A stretch of DNA of 64,000 nucleotides from Christensenellaceae bacterium (GTDB lineage Bacteria > Bacillota > Clostridia > Christensenellales > Aristaeellaceae), in assembly GCA_020025205.1 (NCBI GenBank), contig JAHHSO010000006.1, positions 1 to 64,000 on the forward strand. Direction: 5' to 3'. A program made the position numbers and the translations under genes. The notes under the pieces were generated by a model. That model did not search any database. It was not told the origin of the DNA and was given only the letters and a program-made list of their open reading frames with translations. The first letter of the stretch is position 1, and the number at the start of each line of letters is the position of its first letter. Of this stretch, positions 1 to 8,519 are shown piece after piece.

Positions 1-159
1 CCTCGCAGGAAGCTGGGCTATTGTACACCGGAGGAACTGTTTGATGCTTTCCTTGACCGCATCTATGCAGTAGATAGCAAGCCCGCCTGTCCCTGTCAAG
101 GCACCGGCTCCGCCTTGCCTGCGGCATCCTTGACAGAGCCAGTCGATCTTGCTGTGTGA
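1..159 (+). CDS. IS30-family transposase, C-terminal fragment (cut by window edge)
   Basis: Frame 1 is open from the first base to a TGA at 157-159. It begins PRRKLGYCTPEELFDAFL, which matches the conserved C-terminal end of IS30-type DDE transposases (usually RPRK-LG-TP-E). The family cuts and joins IS ends. The last 27 or so residues (after IYAVD) are low-complexity and are encoded by a GC-rich inverted-repeat sequence, so they look like a read-through tail rather than part of the catalytic fold. The N-terminus and left IS end lie outside the window. Confidence 0.75.
   Translation, partial: PRRKLGYCTPEELFDAFLDRIYAVDSKPACPCQGTGSALPAASLTEPVDLAV
93..136. repeat. GC-rich inverted repeat inside the transposase tail
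   Basis: CTGTCAAGG at 93-101 is exactly complementary to CCTTGACAG at 128-136. A second pairing, CAAGGC with GCCTTG, is possible inside. The hairpin overlaps the last codons of the transposase. It could be a subterminal IS structure or a dispersed palindrome that the gene runs into. Confidence 0.6.
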
Positions 160-366
160 TAGACAAGTCCGGCTTACGCCGAACAAATTTTTATCGTGCG
201 GGTGTCCAACTTGCACTTGCAATTTGCGAAAAAATATTTAGAATCATTATAAAACGGATTATTTGAATCAGGGTCGGATGATGGTACGGAAAATATTGGA
301 CAATGTGTGAAAAAAGAACAGTTGATAAAATGGGGACGAATAGGCGCTCCCCTCCCAATCATGCAA
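160..366. mobile_element. Probable right end of the IS30-family element and flanking DNA
   Basis: No gene is supported here. The stretch after the transposase stop, ending near GCACTTGCAATTTGCG (about 212-229), has the position and look of an IS30 right terminus. The left end is not in the window, so the exact inverted repeat and target duplication cannot be fixed. The AT-rich part after 230 is probably host DNA. Confidence 0.4.
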
Positions 367-418
367 AAAATCGACGCTCAGAAAGAAGAAAAATTACTTC
401 TTTCTGAGCGTCGATTTT
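367..418. terminator. 22-bp perfect hairpin terminator after sdaAA
   Basis: Bases 367-388 and 397-418 form a perfect 22-bp stem around an 8-base loop (core CGACGCTCAGAAAGAAG). A/T runs at both ends make it able to stop transcription in both directions. It closes the leftward sdaAB-sdaAA unit and shields it from the IS. Confidence 0.85.
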
Positions 419-534
419 CATCTTTCTAATCTTTGTACAGATTGCTGCTGCATTTTCATGCTGCATCCCGGTTGTGTTTTACAGATCCATGGAATGCCTG
501 TCTCTTTGGCCAGCGGCACCCTCTTGTGATGAAT

Positions 535-1413
535 TTATTTTTTAGAAATACGGGTCAAGACTTTTTCTGCAATTTTCTGACCAAAGGGCGTTCCGGCGAT
601 GCCGCCTTCGCCGGTTTCGCGAAGGGAGATGTCCATTTTGTCTCCAACTTCCTTCATGGCGAGAATCACTTCATCCGGTGGAACGGCGGAGCGAATGCCT
701 GCTAGCGCCATGTCTGCGCTGGACATGGCAATCATAGCACCTGCCGCGTTGCGCTTGACGCAGGGGACTTCAACAAGCCCTGCAATGGGATCACAGACCA
801 GACCAAGAAGACTCTTGATGGCGATGGCAGCCGCATGGCAGATGGCTTCTGCACTGCCGCCTGCGAGGTAGCACAGCGCCGCTGCACCCATGGCGCTGGC
901 TGTGCCGATTTCCGCCTGACAGCCGCCTGCTGCGCCTGCAATGCAGGCCTTGGACGCAACAACCTGACCAATAGCGCCCGCGACATACAGCGCGCGCACC
1001 ATTGTGTCATCGGGGAGGTTTTCCCGCTTCTGATAGGGCAGAAGCACCGCCGGCAGGACGCCGCAGCTGCCCGCCGTCGGGGCGGCAACGATGCACTTCA
1101 TGCAGGCGTTGCTTTCGCCCATTTCAACGGCCTGCGCGATGACGGAACCGATATAATCGCCGCAGATGGTCTTTCCTGCTGCGACATATTCGCGCATCTT
1201 GGCACCATCGCCGCCGACCATGCCGCTGTTAGAGCGGAGCGACGGGTCATAATTGGCCCGTGCACGGCAGATGGCGGCATACAGATGGCGCATTTTTTCA
1301 AAGGATGCTTCCCGCGTCGTGCTGCGGTCAACGCAGTCGCTCTCGAGGATGATGTCAAACAGATCGCGGGTTTGGCAGGCCTCCATCAGTGCTGCCAGCG
1401 ATTGAATAGCCAT
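535..1413 (-). CDS. sdaAA: L-serine dehydratase, iron-sulfur-dependent, alpha subunit
   Basis: 292 residues, normal for SdaAA. It deaminates L-serine to pyruvate and ammonia in the cytoplasm using an oxygen-sensitive [4Fe-4S] cluster, together with SdaAB. Family segments seen are SNSGMVGGDG, PTAGSCGVLPA, GGCQAEIGTASAMGAAAL and VCDPIAGLVEVPC; the cysteines in the last two are the expected cluster ligands. GGAGG lies 6 bases before the ATG. It follows sdaAB in the same direction with a 124-base gap and ends before a strong hairpin, so the two are probably one operon. The split alpha/beta arrangement is typical of Firmicutes. Confidence 0.95.
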   Translation of the reverse strand: MAIQSLAALMEACQTRDLFDIILESDCVDRSTTREASFEKMRHLYAAICRARANYDPSLRSNSGMVGGDGAKMREYVAAGKTICGDYIGSVIAQAVEMGESNACMKCIVAAPTAGSCGVLPAVLLPYQKRENLPDDTMVRALYVAGAIGQVVASKACIAGAAGGCQAEIGTASAMGAAALCYLAGGSAEAICHAAAIAIKSLLGLVCDPIAGLVEVPCVKRNAAGAMIAMSSADMALAGIRSAVPPDEVILAMKEVGDKMDISLRETGEGGIAGTPFGQKIAEKVLTRISKK

Positions 1414-1537
1414 AATGAACCTCCGATATTCAAGGCATGGGGCTCAAAGCTGCCCTCTTCAAATGTCCTTTATGAAACAGTTTTAAAAAAAACAGAGTGA
1501 TCCTGTTTTTATTCTTAGCGGATTGGCTGCCTGAAAA

Positions 1538-2206
1538 TCAGCTTTCTGAAGAATCAATGAAGGTCACGTGCTGGATGCCTTTGTGTTGGCGAAGAAGGTC
1601 AAGCGCATCCTTCGGAATGGTTTTGTCCGTTTCAACGATCATCACAGCGTTGCCGCCCGGATAGTCGCGGGAGAGCTGCATAGTAGCCAGATTCACATTG
1701 GTCTGAGCGATCATTGTGGAGACAGCCGAAACATGGCCGGGCGTATCCTCGTTCTGGACGATCAGCGTGGGCAGATCGCCGGAGAAATTCACGCGCAAAC
1801 CGTCCAGTTCGGTGACGGTGATTCTGCCGCCGCCCAGAGAGGCGGCTGTCATGGACAGCGTTTTTCCGCTTCTGGAAACGAGATCAATGCGTGCCGTGTT
1901 CGGGTGTTCTCCGCTGCCTTTGGCGCGGGAAAAGGAGAAGTGCATGTCTTCTTTTTTTGCCCAGTCATAGCTGGAGGCGATGCGTTCGTCATCCGTCTGC
2001 ATGCCAAGAAGACCGGCTATGAGCGCACGGTCTGTGCCATGTCCTTCGCCGGTTGCGGCAAAAGAGCCATAGAGCGTAATGGCAGCTTCTTTCGGCGTGC
2101 CTTCGCCCAGCAGCCTGCGCGCCATGCGTCCGATGCGGACAGCGCCTGCCGTATGCGAACTGCTTGGGCCGACCATCACTGGCCCCATAATGTCAAAAAT
2201 ATTCAT
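1538..2206 (-). CDS. sdaAB: L-serine dehydratase, iron-sulfur-dependent, beta subunit (ACT domain)
   Basis: 222 residues. The N-terminal two-thirds is the SdaA beta domain, starting NIFDIMGPVMVGPSSSHTAG. The C-terminus, from about residue 145 (LIVQNEDTPGHVSAVSTMIA), is an ACT domain, normally an amino-acid-sensing regulatory module. It pairs with the alpha subunit encoded just downstream. A run of AAGGGGG precedes the ATG, and a TTGAAT-17-TATCAT promoter lies upstream at 2243-2271. Together with the ThrE-like exporter at 36.4-37.7 kb, it points to active serine/threonine handling. Confidence 0.95.
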   Translation of the reverse strand: MNIFDIMGPVMVGPSSSHTAGAVRIGRMARRLLGEGTPKEAAITLYGSFAATGEGHGTDRALIAGLLGMQTDDERIASSYDWAKKEDMHFSFSRAKGSGEHPNTARIDLVSRSGKTLSMTAASLGGGRITVTELDGLRVNFSGDLPTLIVQNEDTPGHVSAVSTMIAQTNVNLATMQLSRDYPGGNAVMIVETDKTIPKDALDLLRQHKGIQHVTFIDSSES

Positions 2207-2242
2207 GGGTGTGCCCCCTTGAGTCCTTCAATGTATGCCCCC

Positions 2243-2271
2243 ATGATAGCAGAAAAGAGAATCGAATTCAA
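2243..2271 (-). promoter_or_regulatory. Sigma-A-type promoter for sdaAB-sdaAA
   Basis: On the minus strand TTGAAT (2266-2271) and TATCAT (2243-2248) are separated by exactly 17 bases, 37 bases upstream of the sdaAB start codon. Confidence 0.6.
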
Positions 2272-2396
2272 CCATAAGCCGCGCATATTGCCCGTCAATT
2301 TCCCCCAAATCTGGGATCAAAGGCATTTTGCTCTATGAAAATTTGGCCGGATGCGGTACAATAGAATGCATGATACGCAGGAACAGGATGTGAAGC

Positions 2397-3431
2397 ATGT
2401 TTTCTTTGTTAAAGGGTGACAAGCGCCCATTGATTGTCTTTGATTTGGAATGGAACCAGTCCAGTTATAATACCAATCACCGTATTCCGCATGAGATTAT
2501 CGAAATCGGTGCCTGCCGCGTGGACAGCGAAGGGCGAATTCTTTCGAATTTCAGCGCGGTGATTAAGCCCCGTGTGTATAAGAGGCTGGATAAGCATATT
2601 AAAAAAGTCACCGGCATTACGGAGGAAGAGCTTGCAGGCGGCCGTCCGTTTTCCGACGTTTTTGGAGAATTTATTGCCTGGTGCGGGGATGATGCCCAGC
2701 TGGTTACATGGGGCCGCGATGATTACCCCGTGCTCAAGCGGAACGCCGCGTTTTTCCAGACGCCCATGCCCTTTGCCTCGCCGCTGGATGCTCAGCTCGT
2801 CTTCGGCTTTTGCTGCCTCGGCTCGGCGCATCAGCAGATGAATCTGCATGCCGCGCTGGAAAAGATGGAGATTGACGTAGAAGTTCCGGCGCATCGCGCG
2901 GTGTATGATGCACAGTGTACGGCGGCACTTTTTCAGGTGATTGATGAAGCGCTGCGCGGGCTGGATGAACAAAGGAAAGCTCAGCTGGATGCGATTCTTG
3001 AACGCGAGGCGCGCATTGCCGGTTCTGCGCTTCGCAGCCTGCCTACGGCGTATATGTATCAGACAGACGCGCTGGCAGATCAGAAGCTGATGAATATTCC
3101 CTGCCCGGCCTGCGGCTGCCGATCGGCGTTTGATACGCCATGGTTTGATAGCGGACGGGAAAAGTATATGGCACTGGCTGTCTGTCCTAAACATGGCTTT
3201 GTGTTCGGGCAGATGCATTTTAAACGCGCAGCTTCCGGCACGATCATCATGCATCAGCGCGCCTATCCGGCCAGTCAGGAAGATGTCCGTGATGTTCGGG
3301 AACGATATCGTCTTTATCAGCTGACGCCTGTGAAGAAGCGTCATCACCGGCTCAATATGGAAGATGCGATGCAGGCAGAACGCAAAATAACAGGCCAATC
3401 TGCGCAAAGCGGAGAAAAGCCTGAGAGCTAA
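2397..3431 (+). CDS. DEDDh-family 3'-5' exonuclease with C-terminal zinc-finger-like domain
   Basis: 344 residues. The N-terminal half is a DnaQ/KapD-like exonuclease. FDLEWNQ carries the first D-x-E metal site, WGRDDYPVL the third acidic motif, and HRAVYDAQCTA the H-x5-D of the DEDDh type. The fold degrades single-stranded DNA or RNA from the 3' end. A C-terminal region (about 230-320) has CPACGCRS and a later CPKHGF, suggesting a zinc ribbon that could bind nucleic acid. No neighbour shows which substrate it uses. The Shine-Dalgarno before 2397 is weak. A second copy of such a fused arrangement is not present here. Confidence 0.8.
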   Translation: MFSLLKGDKRPLIVFDLEWNQSSYNTNHRIPHEIIEIGACRVDSEGRILSNFSAVIKPRVYKRLDKHIKKVTGITEEELAGGRPFSDVFGEFIAWCGDDAQLVTWGRDDYPVLKRNAAFFQTPMPFASPLDAQLVFGFCCLGSAHQQMNLHAALEKMEIDVEVPAHRAVYDAQCTAALFQVIDEALRGLDEQRKAQLDAILEREARIAGSALRSLPTAYMYQTDALADQKLMNIPCPACGCRSAFDTPWFDSGREKYMALAVCPKHGFVFGQMHFKRAASGTIIMHQRAYPASQEDVRDVRERYRLYQLTPVKKRHHRLNMEDAMQAERKITGQSAQSGEKPES

Positions 3432-3484
3432 TCCCTTGGATGGGGAAAGTACAATAAACAAGGCACTATAAAGAAAGCATTAAA

Positions 3485-3523
3485 AGAAGCCCTTGGTTCT
3501 TTTTTCGGAACCAGGGGCTTCTT
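3485..3523. terminator. Bidirectional intrinsic terminator
   Basis: GAAGCCCTTGGTTC (3486-3499) pairs with GAACCAGGGGCTTC (3508-3521), with one G-T wobble and A/T-rich flanks. It serves both the rightward exonuclease gene and the leftward peptidoglycan-binding gene. Confidence 0.8.
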
Positions 3524-3563
3524 CGTACTTATTGCATTTTTGAATACCCCGCACCTGAAACCA

Positions 3564-6227
3564 TCAGTAGTGCGTGCCGTACAGAGCGTTCTGCGTGTTC
3601 TTGCCGGCGATGCCGTCCACAGCCAGTCCGTGATCCTTCTGGAAGGCGCTCACGGCGTCATAAGTCCACTGGCCGTAGATGCCGTCTACAGTGCGGACCT
3701 GCTTGTATCCAGCGTTCAGCAGAGACTGCTGGAGACGTCTGACGGAGTCGCCGCGGCAGCCCCAGTAGAGCAGGCGGTATCCCGTGGAGCTGGACGAACC
3801 GGAAGAACCGGACGAAGAGCCGGAGGCAGGCTTAGCAGAAGAGGAGTACAGCACCTGCTGGGTGTATTCATCGGCTTTGCCGGTGATGCTCAGGCCGTTT
3901 CTGGACTGGAAGCTGCGCACGGCGCGGTAGGTCTGGCTGCCGAAATAGCCGTCTACAGAGCCTGCCAGATATCCCAGAGCCTTCAGGCGGCGCTGGAGAG
4001 GAACGACAGCCGCATTGTAGCGGTTGGAACGCCGGAGCGTCTGGTAACTGCTGGGAGCGTAACCGGAGGCAGGCTTGGCAGAAGAGGAGTACAGCAGCTG
4101 CTGGGTGGCGTTGTCGGCGGTGCCGGTGACGGTGAGCCCGTTGACTTCCTGGAACCAGCGCACAGCACGCTGCGTGCCGCTGCCATAAATGCCGTCTACG
4201 CGAATGGTGTAGTAGCCAAGATCCTTGAGGCGCTGCTGGAGCGTATAGATCAGGGAAAGACCGCGGTCACCACGCACGAGCGTCGGGTATACCGTCTTGT
4301 TCGGGTCATATGGAATGGCGCTGACGGAGTAGAGCATGGTCTGCGTGAGCTGACCTGCCATGCCGTCGGCGGAAAGACCGTTGACTTCCTGAAAGAGTCG
4401 AACAGCGGCAACCACAGAATCATCATAACGGCGTGTCGGACCGATGGGATAGCCAAGGTCATGCAGGCGTTGGGTCAGATCGACAACATCCTCACTGACA
4501 GTACCTCTGCGCAGAAGAGGATAGTGACGCTCGTCTGTAACGTAAACCTGCTGCTGGAACGAGTTAATGTTCTTTTCGCCATAGTATACGGTGAACGTGA
4601 TGACCGTGTCTTTGGCGTAGGTGTGCGGCAGGGAGAAGCGCATCAGGCCGCGGCTGTCCGCTGTGCGCGTCTGGCCAAAGTCAGAGGTGGCGAGGTTCAC
4701 GGTGACGCCGGGCGTGGTGTGTGCAACAACGGTGATGCTGCCGGGATGAATGGGGTCAACAGAAAGCGTGGGCTTGACGCTCGGCGCCTTGACCTCAAAG
4801 CTGCCCTTTGCGCTGATGCGCGTGGACAGATCGGAGCCGTACTGTGCGTGTACAGCGGTATAGGTGCCTGCCGGGCAGGTGATCGACGCCGTAAACAGGC
4901 CCTTTGCATCGCTGTGAACGATGGTCGTGGTGGAAGCGGGATCAGTGGTCAGCGTAATATCGGTGTTAGGCTGCGCCGTGCCGGTGATAACCAGCTGATT
5001 CTCGCCGCCTACGATATTCTGGAAAGCGATGGCAGCGGGCTTGTCGATGACGGTCACTTTGTCGATGACCGTGGCGCTGACACCGGTCTGCTTCTGCTCG
5101 TAATCAATGGAGACAGAGTAAACGCCTGCATTCACGCCTTCAAAGGAGACGGAGCCAACGCCAGCAGCGATGGTCTTGGCCTCCACAAGATTGCCGTTCA
5201 ACAGGAGCTGCACCTTGATGGGCAGCGGGCTGGCCGTGGTTACGGAGACATCTACGCGGTTCTGAGAGCCTGTGGCAGAAGCGGTGATGGCAGAAGCGGT
5301 GGCCTTTTCCTCGGTGACGGTCTGCGTGAGGGAGAATTTGACGGTGCTGTCGCCCTTGTAGCAGAATTCCAGACGATATTCGCCGGGAACGAGGTTTTCA
5401 AAAAGGAAGTCACGCTGGGTATCCGGCAGTTCCTGTGTGCCGATGATGTTGTTGTCCCTGATGAGGGAGACAACAACTGTCTTGCCCATTTCAGCGGTCA
5501 CAGAGCCGCCGATAGCACCCTTTCCAGTGGAAGGTGGTGCAGCATAGACCATGGCTCTGGCTACAATCGGTTCTTCCTGAGGCGCTTGAGCTTCAACAAC
5601 CAGATCGGTGATAAGACAGCTCTGCTCGTCCGAACCTTCGGTCGAATAAGAGATGACAACGGAATACGTGCCCGGCTTGAGATCCGTGAAGGAAACGCTA
5701 TTGTTTTCGACGTTCTTCAAAATCGGTTCGCCGCCCGTGACAAGAGCAGCCAGAAGGGTAATATCTGGCGTGGCATCGGTTACATGGACGGTAAGCGTTG
5801 AGCCGGAAACGGATGCGTTTGCCACGATGGGCTTGAGTGCAGGCGCGACCTGAGGCGGAGGCGTTTCGCCGCCGATATCAGGGGTGCTGCCGCCATCTGG
5901 GGGCGGGGTGGTTTCTTCGGTGCCGGGCGTGGTTTCGCCGGCATCGGGCGTAGTTTCGCCAGTGTCAGGCGTGGTTTCTTCGGTGCCGGGCGTAGTTTCG
6001 CCAGTGTCAGGCGTAGTTTCGCCAGTGTCAGGCGTAGTTTCTTCGGTGCCGGGTGTAATTTCTTCGGTACCAGGCGTAGTTTCGCCTTCGGGCGGAACTG
6101 AGGTTTCAACAACAGGCGGATTCCCTTCGCTCGGTGTAGTTTCCTGTGCCGCAGCCAAAGGCATGGAGGCCAGCATGCAGAGTGCCAGCATCATAGCCAG
6201 TTTGCGTTTGATCGAAGTGCTGTCCAT
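3564..6227 (-). CDS. Secreted repeat protein with four C-terminal peptidoglycan-binding domains
   Basis: 887 residues. A signal peptide ends near residue 27 (MLASMPLAAAQE). Residues about 45-115 are a Thr/Pro/Glu linker of 7-residue units such as TTPDTGE and TTPGTEE. Residues about 125-560 look like a series of beta-sandwich (Ig/CnaB-like) domains, judged from spaced GxYxV strands. Residues about 565-887 hold four PG_binding_1 repeats (pattern LQxRLxxLGY...DGxxGxxTxxAVxxFQ...NGL). These usually bind cell-wall glycan, so the protein probably sits in the wall as a scaffold or adhesin. No catalytic hydrolase domain or sortase motif is visible. It is transcribed alone. Confidence 0.85.
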   Translation of the reverse strand: MDSTSIKRKLAMMLALCMLASMPLAAAQETTPSEGNPPVVETSVPPEGETTPGTEEITPGTEETTPDTGETTPDTGETTPGTEETTPDTGETTPDAGETTPGTEETTPPPDGGSTPDIGGETPPPQVAPALKPIVANASVSGSTLTVHVTDATPDITLLAALVTGGEPILKNVENNSVSFTDLKPGTYSVVISYSTEGSDEQSCLITDLVVEAQAPQEEPIVARAMVYAAPPSTGKGAIGGSVTAEMGKTVVVSLIRDNNIIGTQELPDTQRDFLFENLVPGEYRLEFCYKGDSTVKFSLTQTVTEEKATASAITASATGSQNRVDVSVTTASPLPIKVQLLLNGNLVEAKTIAAGVGSVSFEGVNAGVYSVSIDYEQKQTGVSATVIDKVTVIDKPAAIAFQNIVGGENQLVITGTAQPNTDITLTTDPASTTTIVHSDAKGLFTASITCPAGTYTAVHAQYGSDLSTRISAKGSFEVKAPSVKPTLSVDPIHPGSITVVAHTTPGVTVNLATSDFGQTRTADSRGLMRFSLPHTYAKDTVITFTVYYGEKNINSFQQQVYVTDERHYPLLRRGTVSEDVVDLTQRLHDLGYPIGPTRRYDDSVVAAVRLFQEVNGLSADGMAGQLTQTMLYSVSAIPYDPNKTVYPTLVRGDRGLSLIYTLQQRLKDLGYYTIRVDGIYGSGTQRAVRWFQEVNGLTVTGTADNATQQLLYSSSAKPASGYAPSSYQTLRRSNRYNAAVVPLQRRLKALGYLAGSVDGYFGSQTYRAVRSFQSRNGLSITGKADEYTQQVLYSSSAKPASGSSSGSSGSSSSTGYRLLYWGCRGDSVRRLQQSLLNAGYKQVRTVDGIYGQWTYDAVSAFQKDHGLAVDGIAGKNTQNALYGTHY
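5925..6100. repeat. 21-bp tandem repeat encoding the TTP(D/G)T(G/E)E linker
   Basis: About eight imperfect 21-base units such as GTAGTTTCGCCAGTGTCAGGC and GTGGTTTCTTCGGTGCCGGGC alternate in mixed order within the wall-protein gene. Such in-frame repeats can change copy number by slippage without breaking the frame. Confidence 0.8.
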
Positions 6228-6613
6228 ATTATGTCCCTCCGTGGTGAGTTCTAAGCTGTAACAGTAGGTTCATCTTATCACGTTTCAGCTATTTGCGCAA
6301 CCGAGCGGCGTGTTCGGTATCGTTTGCATATATAACGAACGACAGCTTCCTTTTCTTCCCGAAAAAGGAAAATTTTTTTGTTTTGATCAGAATTTTTACA
6401 GAAGCGGCACGCATCGGCAGATCGCGCCGCGCGCAGCAGGCTTTGAAAAGGAAAAATCTGATATAGAAGGATGCCCGTTCCTCTGCGCTTCAGCGGACAT
6501 AAACGGGATCTGCGGCGTGAACAGGGGGCTAACTTTAAGTTGATTTTGCCCGATAATCCATGTATCATAGAAACAAACCTTTCAGATAATCCTATTCGCA
6601 TTTGGAGGACAGT
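6228..6613. other. Divergent intergenic region with a promoter
   Basis: 386 bases without a supported gene lie between the leftward wall protein and the rightward flavin reductase. A good rightward promoter sits at 6540-6568. Short reading frames here have no ribosome binding site. I see no riboswitch or repeat. Confidence 0.6.
6540..6568 (+). promoter_or_regulatory. Sigma-A-type promoter for the flavin reductase operon
   Basis: TTGATT (6540-6545) and TATCAT (6563-6568) are 17 bases apart, 45 bases before the ATG of the flavin reductase. Confidence 0.55.
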
Positions 6614-7270
6614 ATGCAAGACAGAAAAAATGCGTTCCGCGCCATTGGACCCACGACGTTTCTTTCCCCTGTTCCGGCTGTGATGCTTTCCTGCCGCGGC
6701 ACGGAGCCGGGATTTATCAGGGATAATCTCATCACTGTTGCGTGGACAGGCATTGTCAACACAACTCCGCCGATGATTTCCGTATCCATTAAGCCGCAGC
6801 GCCACTCGCACGCGCAGATTATGCAGTCCGGAGCGTTCTGCCTGAATCTGATCGACCGGAATCTCTGCCGCGCGGCAGATTTCTGCGGCGTTAAAAGCGG
6901 CCGGGATGTGGACAAATTTGAAGCGCTGCATCTGCATGCGCGTGAGGTTGAAGGATTTCCTGCGCCCGCGCTGGACGAAGCGCCTGCTTTCATGTGCTGC
7001 CGCGTACACCAGCGCATTCCGCTCGGTTCGCATGATTTGTTCCTCTGCCGCGTAGAGCAGGTTTATGTGGGGGAAAAGCTGTTTGATCCCAATGGAAGCC
7101 TGCACATGGATAGAGCTCATCTGGTGGCCTATGCGCACGGCGAATATTTTCCGCTTCAGGATCGGCCGCAGGGATTCTTTGGCTACTCCGTGGCGCGTGA
7201 AGAGGTGCTCCGCCGCAGGCTTGGCCAGCCGGCAGGAAGAAGAAAGAAGGGGAAGCACATTGAAAAATAA
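6614..7270 (+). CDS. Flavin reductase-like (FMN-binding split barrel) protein
   Basis: 218 residues. The pattern fits the flavin reductase-like family that binds FMN and reduces it or carries electrons: an N-terminal GPTTFLSPVPAVMLSCRG, then NLITVAWTGIVNTTPPMISVSI, then SGAFCLNLI and later FLCRVEQVYV. The ATG at 6614 is chosen over a TTG at 6602 because GGAGG ends 5 bases before it. The coding end overlaps the next gene's TTG start by 11 bases, indicating translational coupling to the membrane protein. The partner enzyme is not obvious. Confidence 0.8.
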   Translation: MQDRKNAFRAIGPTTFLSPVPAVMLSCRGTEPGFIRDNLITVAWTGIVNTTPPMISVSIKPQRHSHAQIMQSGAFCLNLIDRNLCRAADFCGVKSGRDVDKFEALHLHAREVEGFPAPALDEAPAFMCCRVHQRIPLGSHDLFLCRVEQVYVGEKLFDPNGSLHMDRAHLVAYAHGEYFPLQDRPQGFFGYSVAREEVLRRRLGQPAGRRKKGKHIEK

Positions 7271-8519
7271 AAAGGCTGTTTGGGCTGTTTTGCTGACGGT
7301 TTTTTTATGCGCTGCATGCAGCATGACAGCCTTTTTGATTGATACGGACAGCATGCGCGAACATGCGAAACAAGGCGTCATTATGATAGGCGAAATGGCA
7401 TATCAAAATGAGCTGGTTGGGGGTTTTAAGTCCAGTATATTGGACAATTACACGGCTGTTTTGATGCTGAAGACGGCGGCATATACAGGGCCGGAGACGT
7501 TTTTGTACAAGGCGTTCGGTGGTTTTCGCACAGAACTGCCTGCACAGGAGGGAGAAAGTGACTGGGAGGCATACTGTACATACGCCGATGGATCTCAATC
7601 GCCTACGTCTGGGTTCGGATATTCCAGATATTGGCATGGCTATACACTGCCCTTGAGACTGCTTCTGTGTGTATTGAATGTTGCCAATATCCAGATGCTT
7701 CTGTATGCCGCGCAGTTTGGGCTTATTTTGCTTGTTGCGTGGATGATGCACAGGCGAGGGTTTTCTGTGCTTTTGCCTGCCTTTGCGCTCTCATGGTTTT
7801 TGATGATGCCCGCTGCGATGGGCATATGCATTCAGTATGCGACGGCATCGCTGACGTCGCTGACGGCTTGTGCACTGCTGCTGAGCAGGAAAGAGAAGAT
7901 TGAGGAGACCATCGGCCTGCCTGCATTTTTCTGCATGGCGGGCATTGTCACCAATTATGTGGACTTGCTGACATTTCCGATGGCAGTGCTCCTGTTCCCG
8001 CTTGTGCTGCTCTTTGCGTTCAGGATGAAGGAAAAAAGGAATGCAGCGGCACTTGCGCGGGAGATGATTGTGCTGACAGTTGCCTGGGGCGCCGGGTATG
8101 GCGGAATGTGGGTGTTTAAATGGGTGTTGGATGTGCTGATCTTTGGTCCGCACATGATTTCCAGCATATTGGGGCAGGCGATGCTCCGCGCATCAGCACC
8201 GGCAGGAGAATCAGCAGCCCGCTTGGATGTTTTAAAAATCAATTTAGCTGTTTTAACGGATAAGGCTGCATATCTTTTCCTGATGGGTTTAACGGGGCTT
8301 GCAGAGGTTGTGTATATCATGCGCAGAATAATGGTGAAAAGACGAATGGATGCGCGCGCATTTGTGCTGCTTTTGCCTGCCTGCCTGCCGATTATATGGA
8401 TGCTTGTCATGGCCAATCATGGATTTGACCACAGCTTCTTTACATATCGCACACTTTGCGGCATGATCTTCGCGCTGTATGCCATGCCCATGCTTCTTGC
8501 GGATCGAGAGGAACAATGA
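7260..8519 (+). CDS. Polytopic membrane protein of unknown function
   Basis: 419 residues from a TTG start at 7260 that is preceded by AAGGGGAA and overlaps the upstream gene. It has an N-terminal hydrophobic segment (VWAVLLTVFLCAAC), an external region of about 100 residues containing a GYSRYWHGY stretch, then roughly eight more membrane helices (for example LLPAFALSWFLMMPAAMG). The layout resembles large GT-C-like or wzy-like membrane proteins, but no diagnostic motif supports that. It overlaps the next gene (LysR) in an ATGA junction, so flavin reductase, membrane protein and LysR form one unit. Confidence 0.7.
   Translation: MKNKKAVWAVLLTVFLCAACSMTAFLIDTDSMREHAKQGVIMIGEMAYQNELVGGFKSSILDNYTAVLMLKTAAYTGPETFLYKAFGGFRTELPAQEGESDWEAYCTYADGSQSPTSGFGYSRYWHGYTLPLRLLLCVLNVANIQMLLYAAQFGLILLVAWMMHRRGFSVLLPAFALSWFLMMPAAMGICIQYATASLTSLTACALLLSRKEKIEETIGLPAFFCMAGIVTNYVDLLTFPMAVLLFPLVLLFAFRMKEKRNAAALAREMIVLTVAWGAGYGGMWVFKWVLDVLIFGPHMISSILGQAMLRASAPAGESAARLDVLKINLAVLTDKAAYLFLMGLTGLAEVVYIMRRIMVKRRMDARAFVLLLPACLPIIWMLVMANHGFDHSFFTYRTLCGMIFALYAMPMLLADREEQ

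Noticed and set aside
3540..5801. 753-codon rightward frame antisense to the wall protein
   Set aside because: No ribosome binding site, low-complexity composition and exact overlap with a strongly supported gene; it is a by-product of that gene's GC-rich third positions.
6278..7381. 367-codon leftward frame over the flavin reductase
   Set aside because: Arg/Ser-rich composition typical of antisense frames, no ribosome binding site; the plus strand has a promoter and a known fold.
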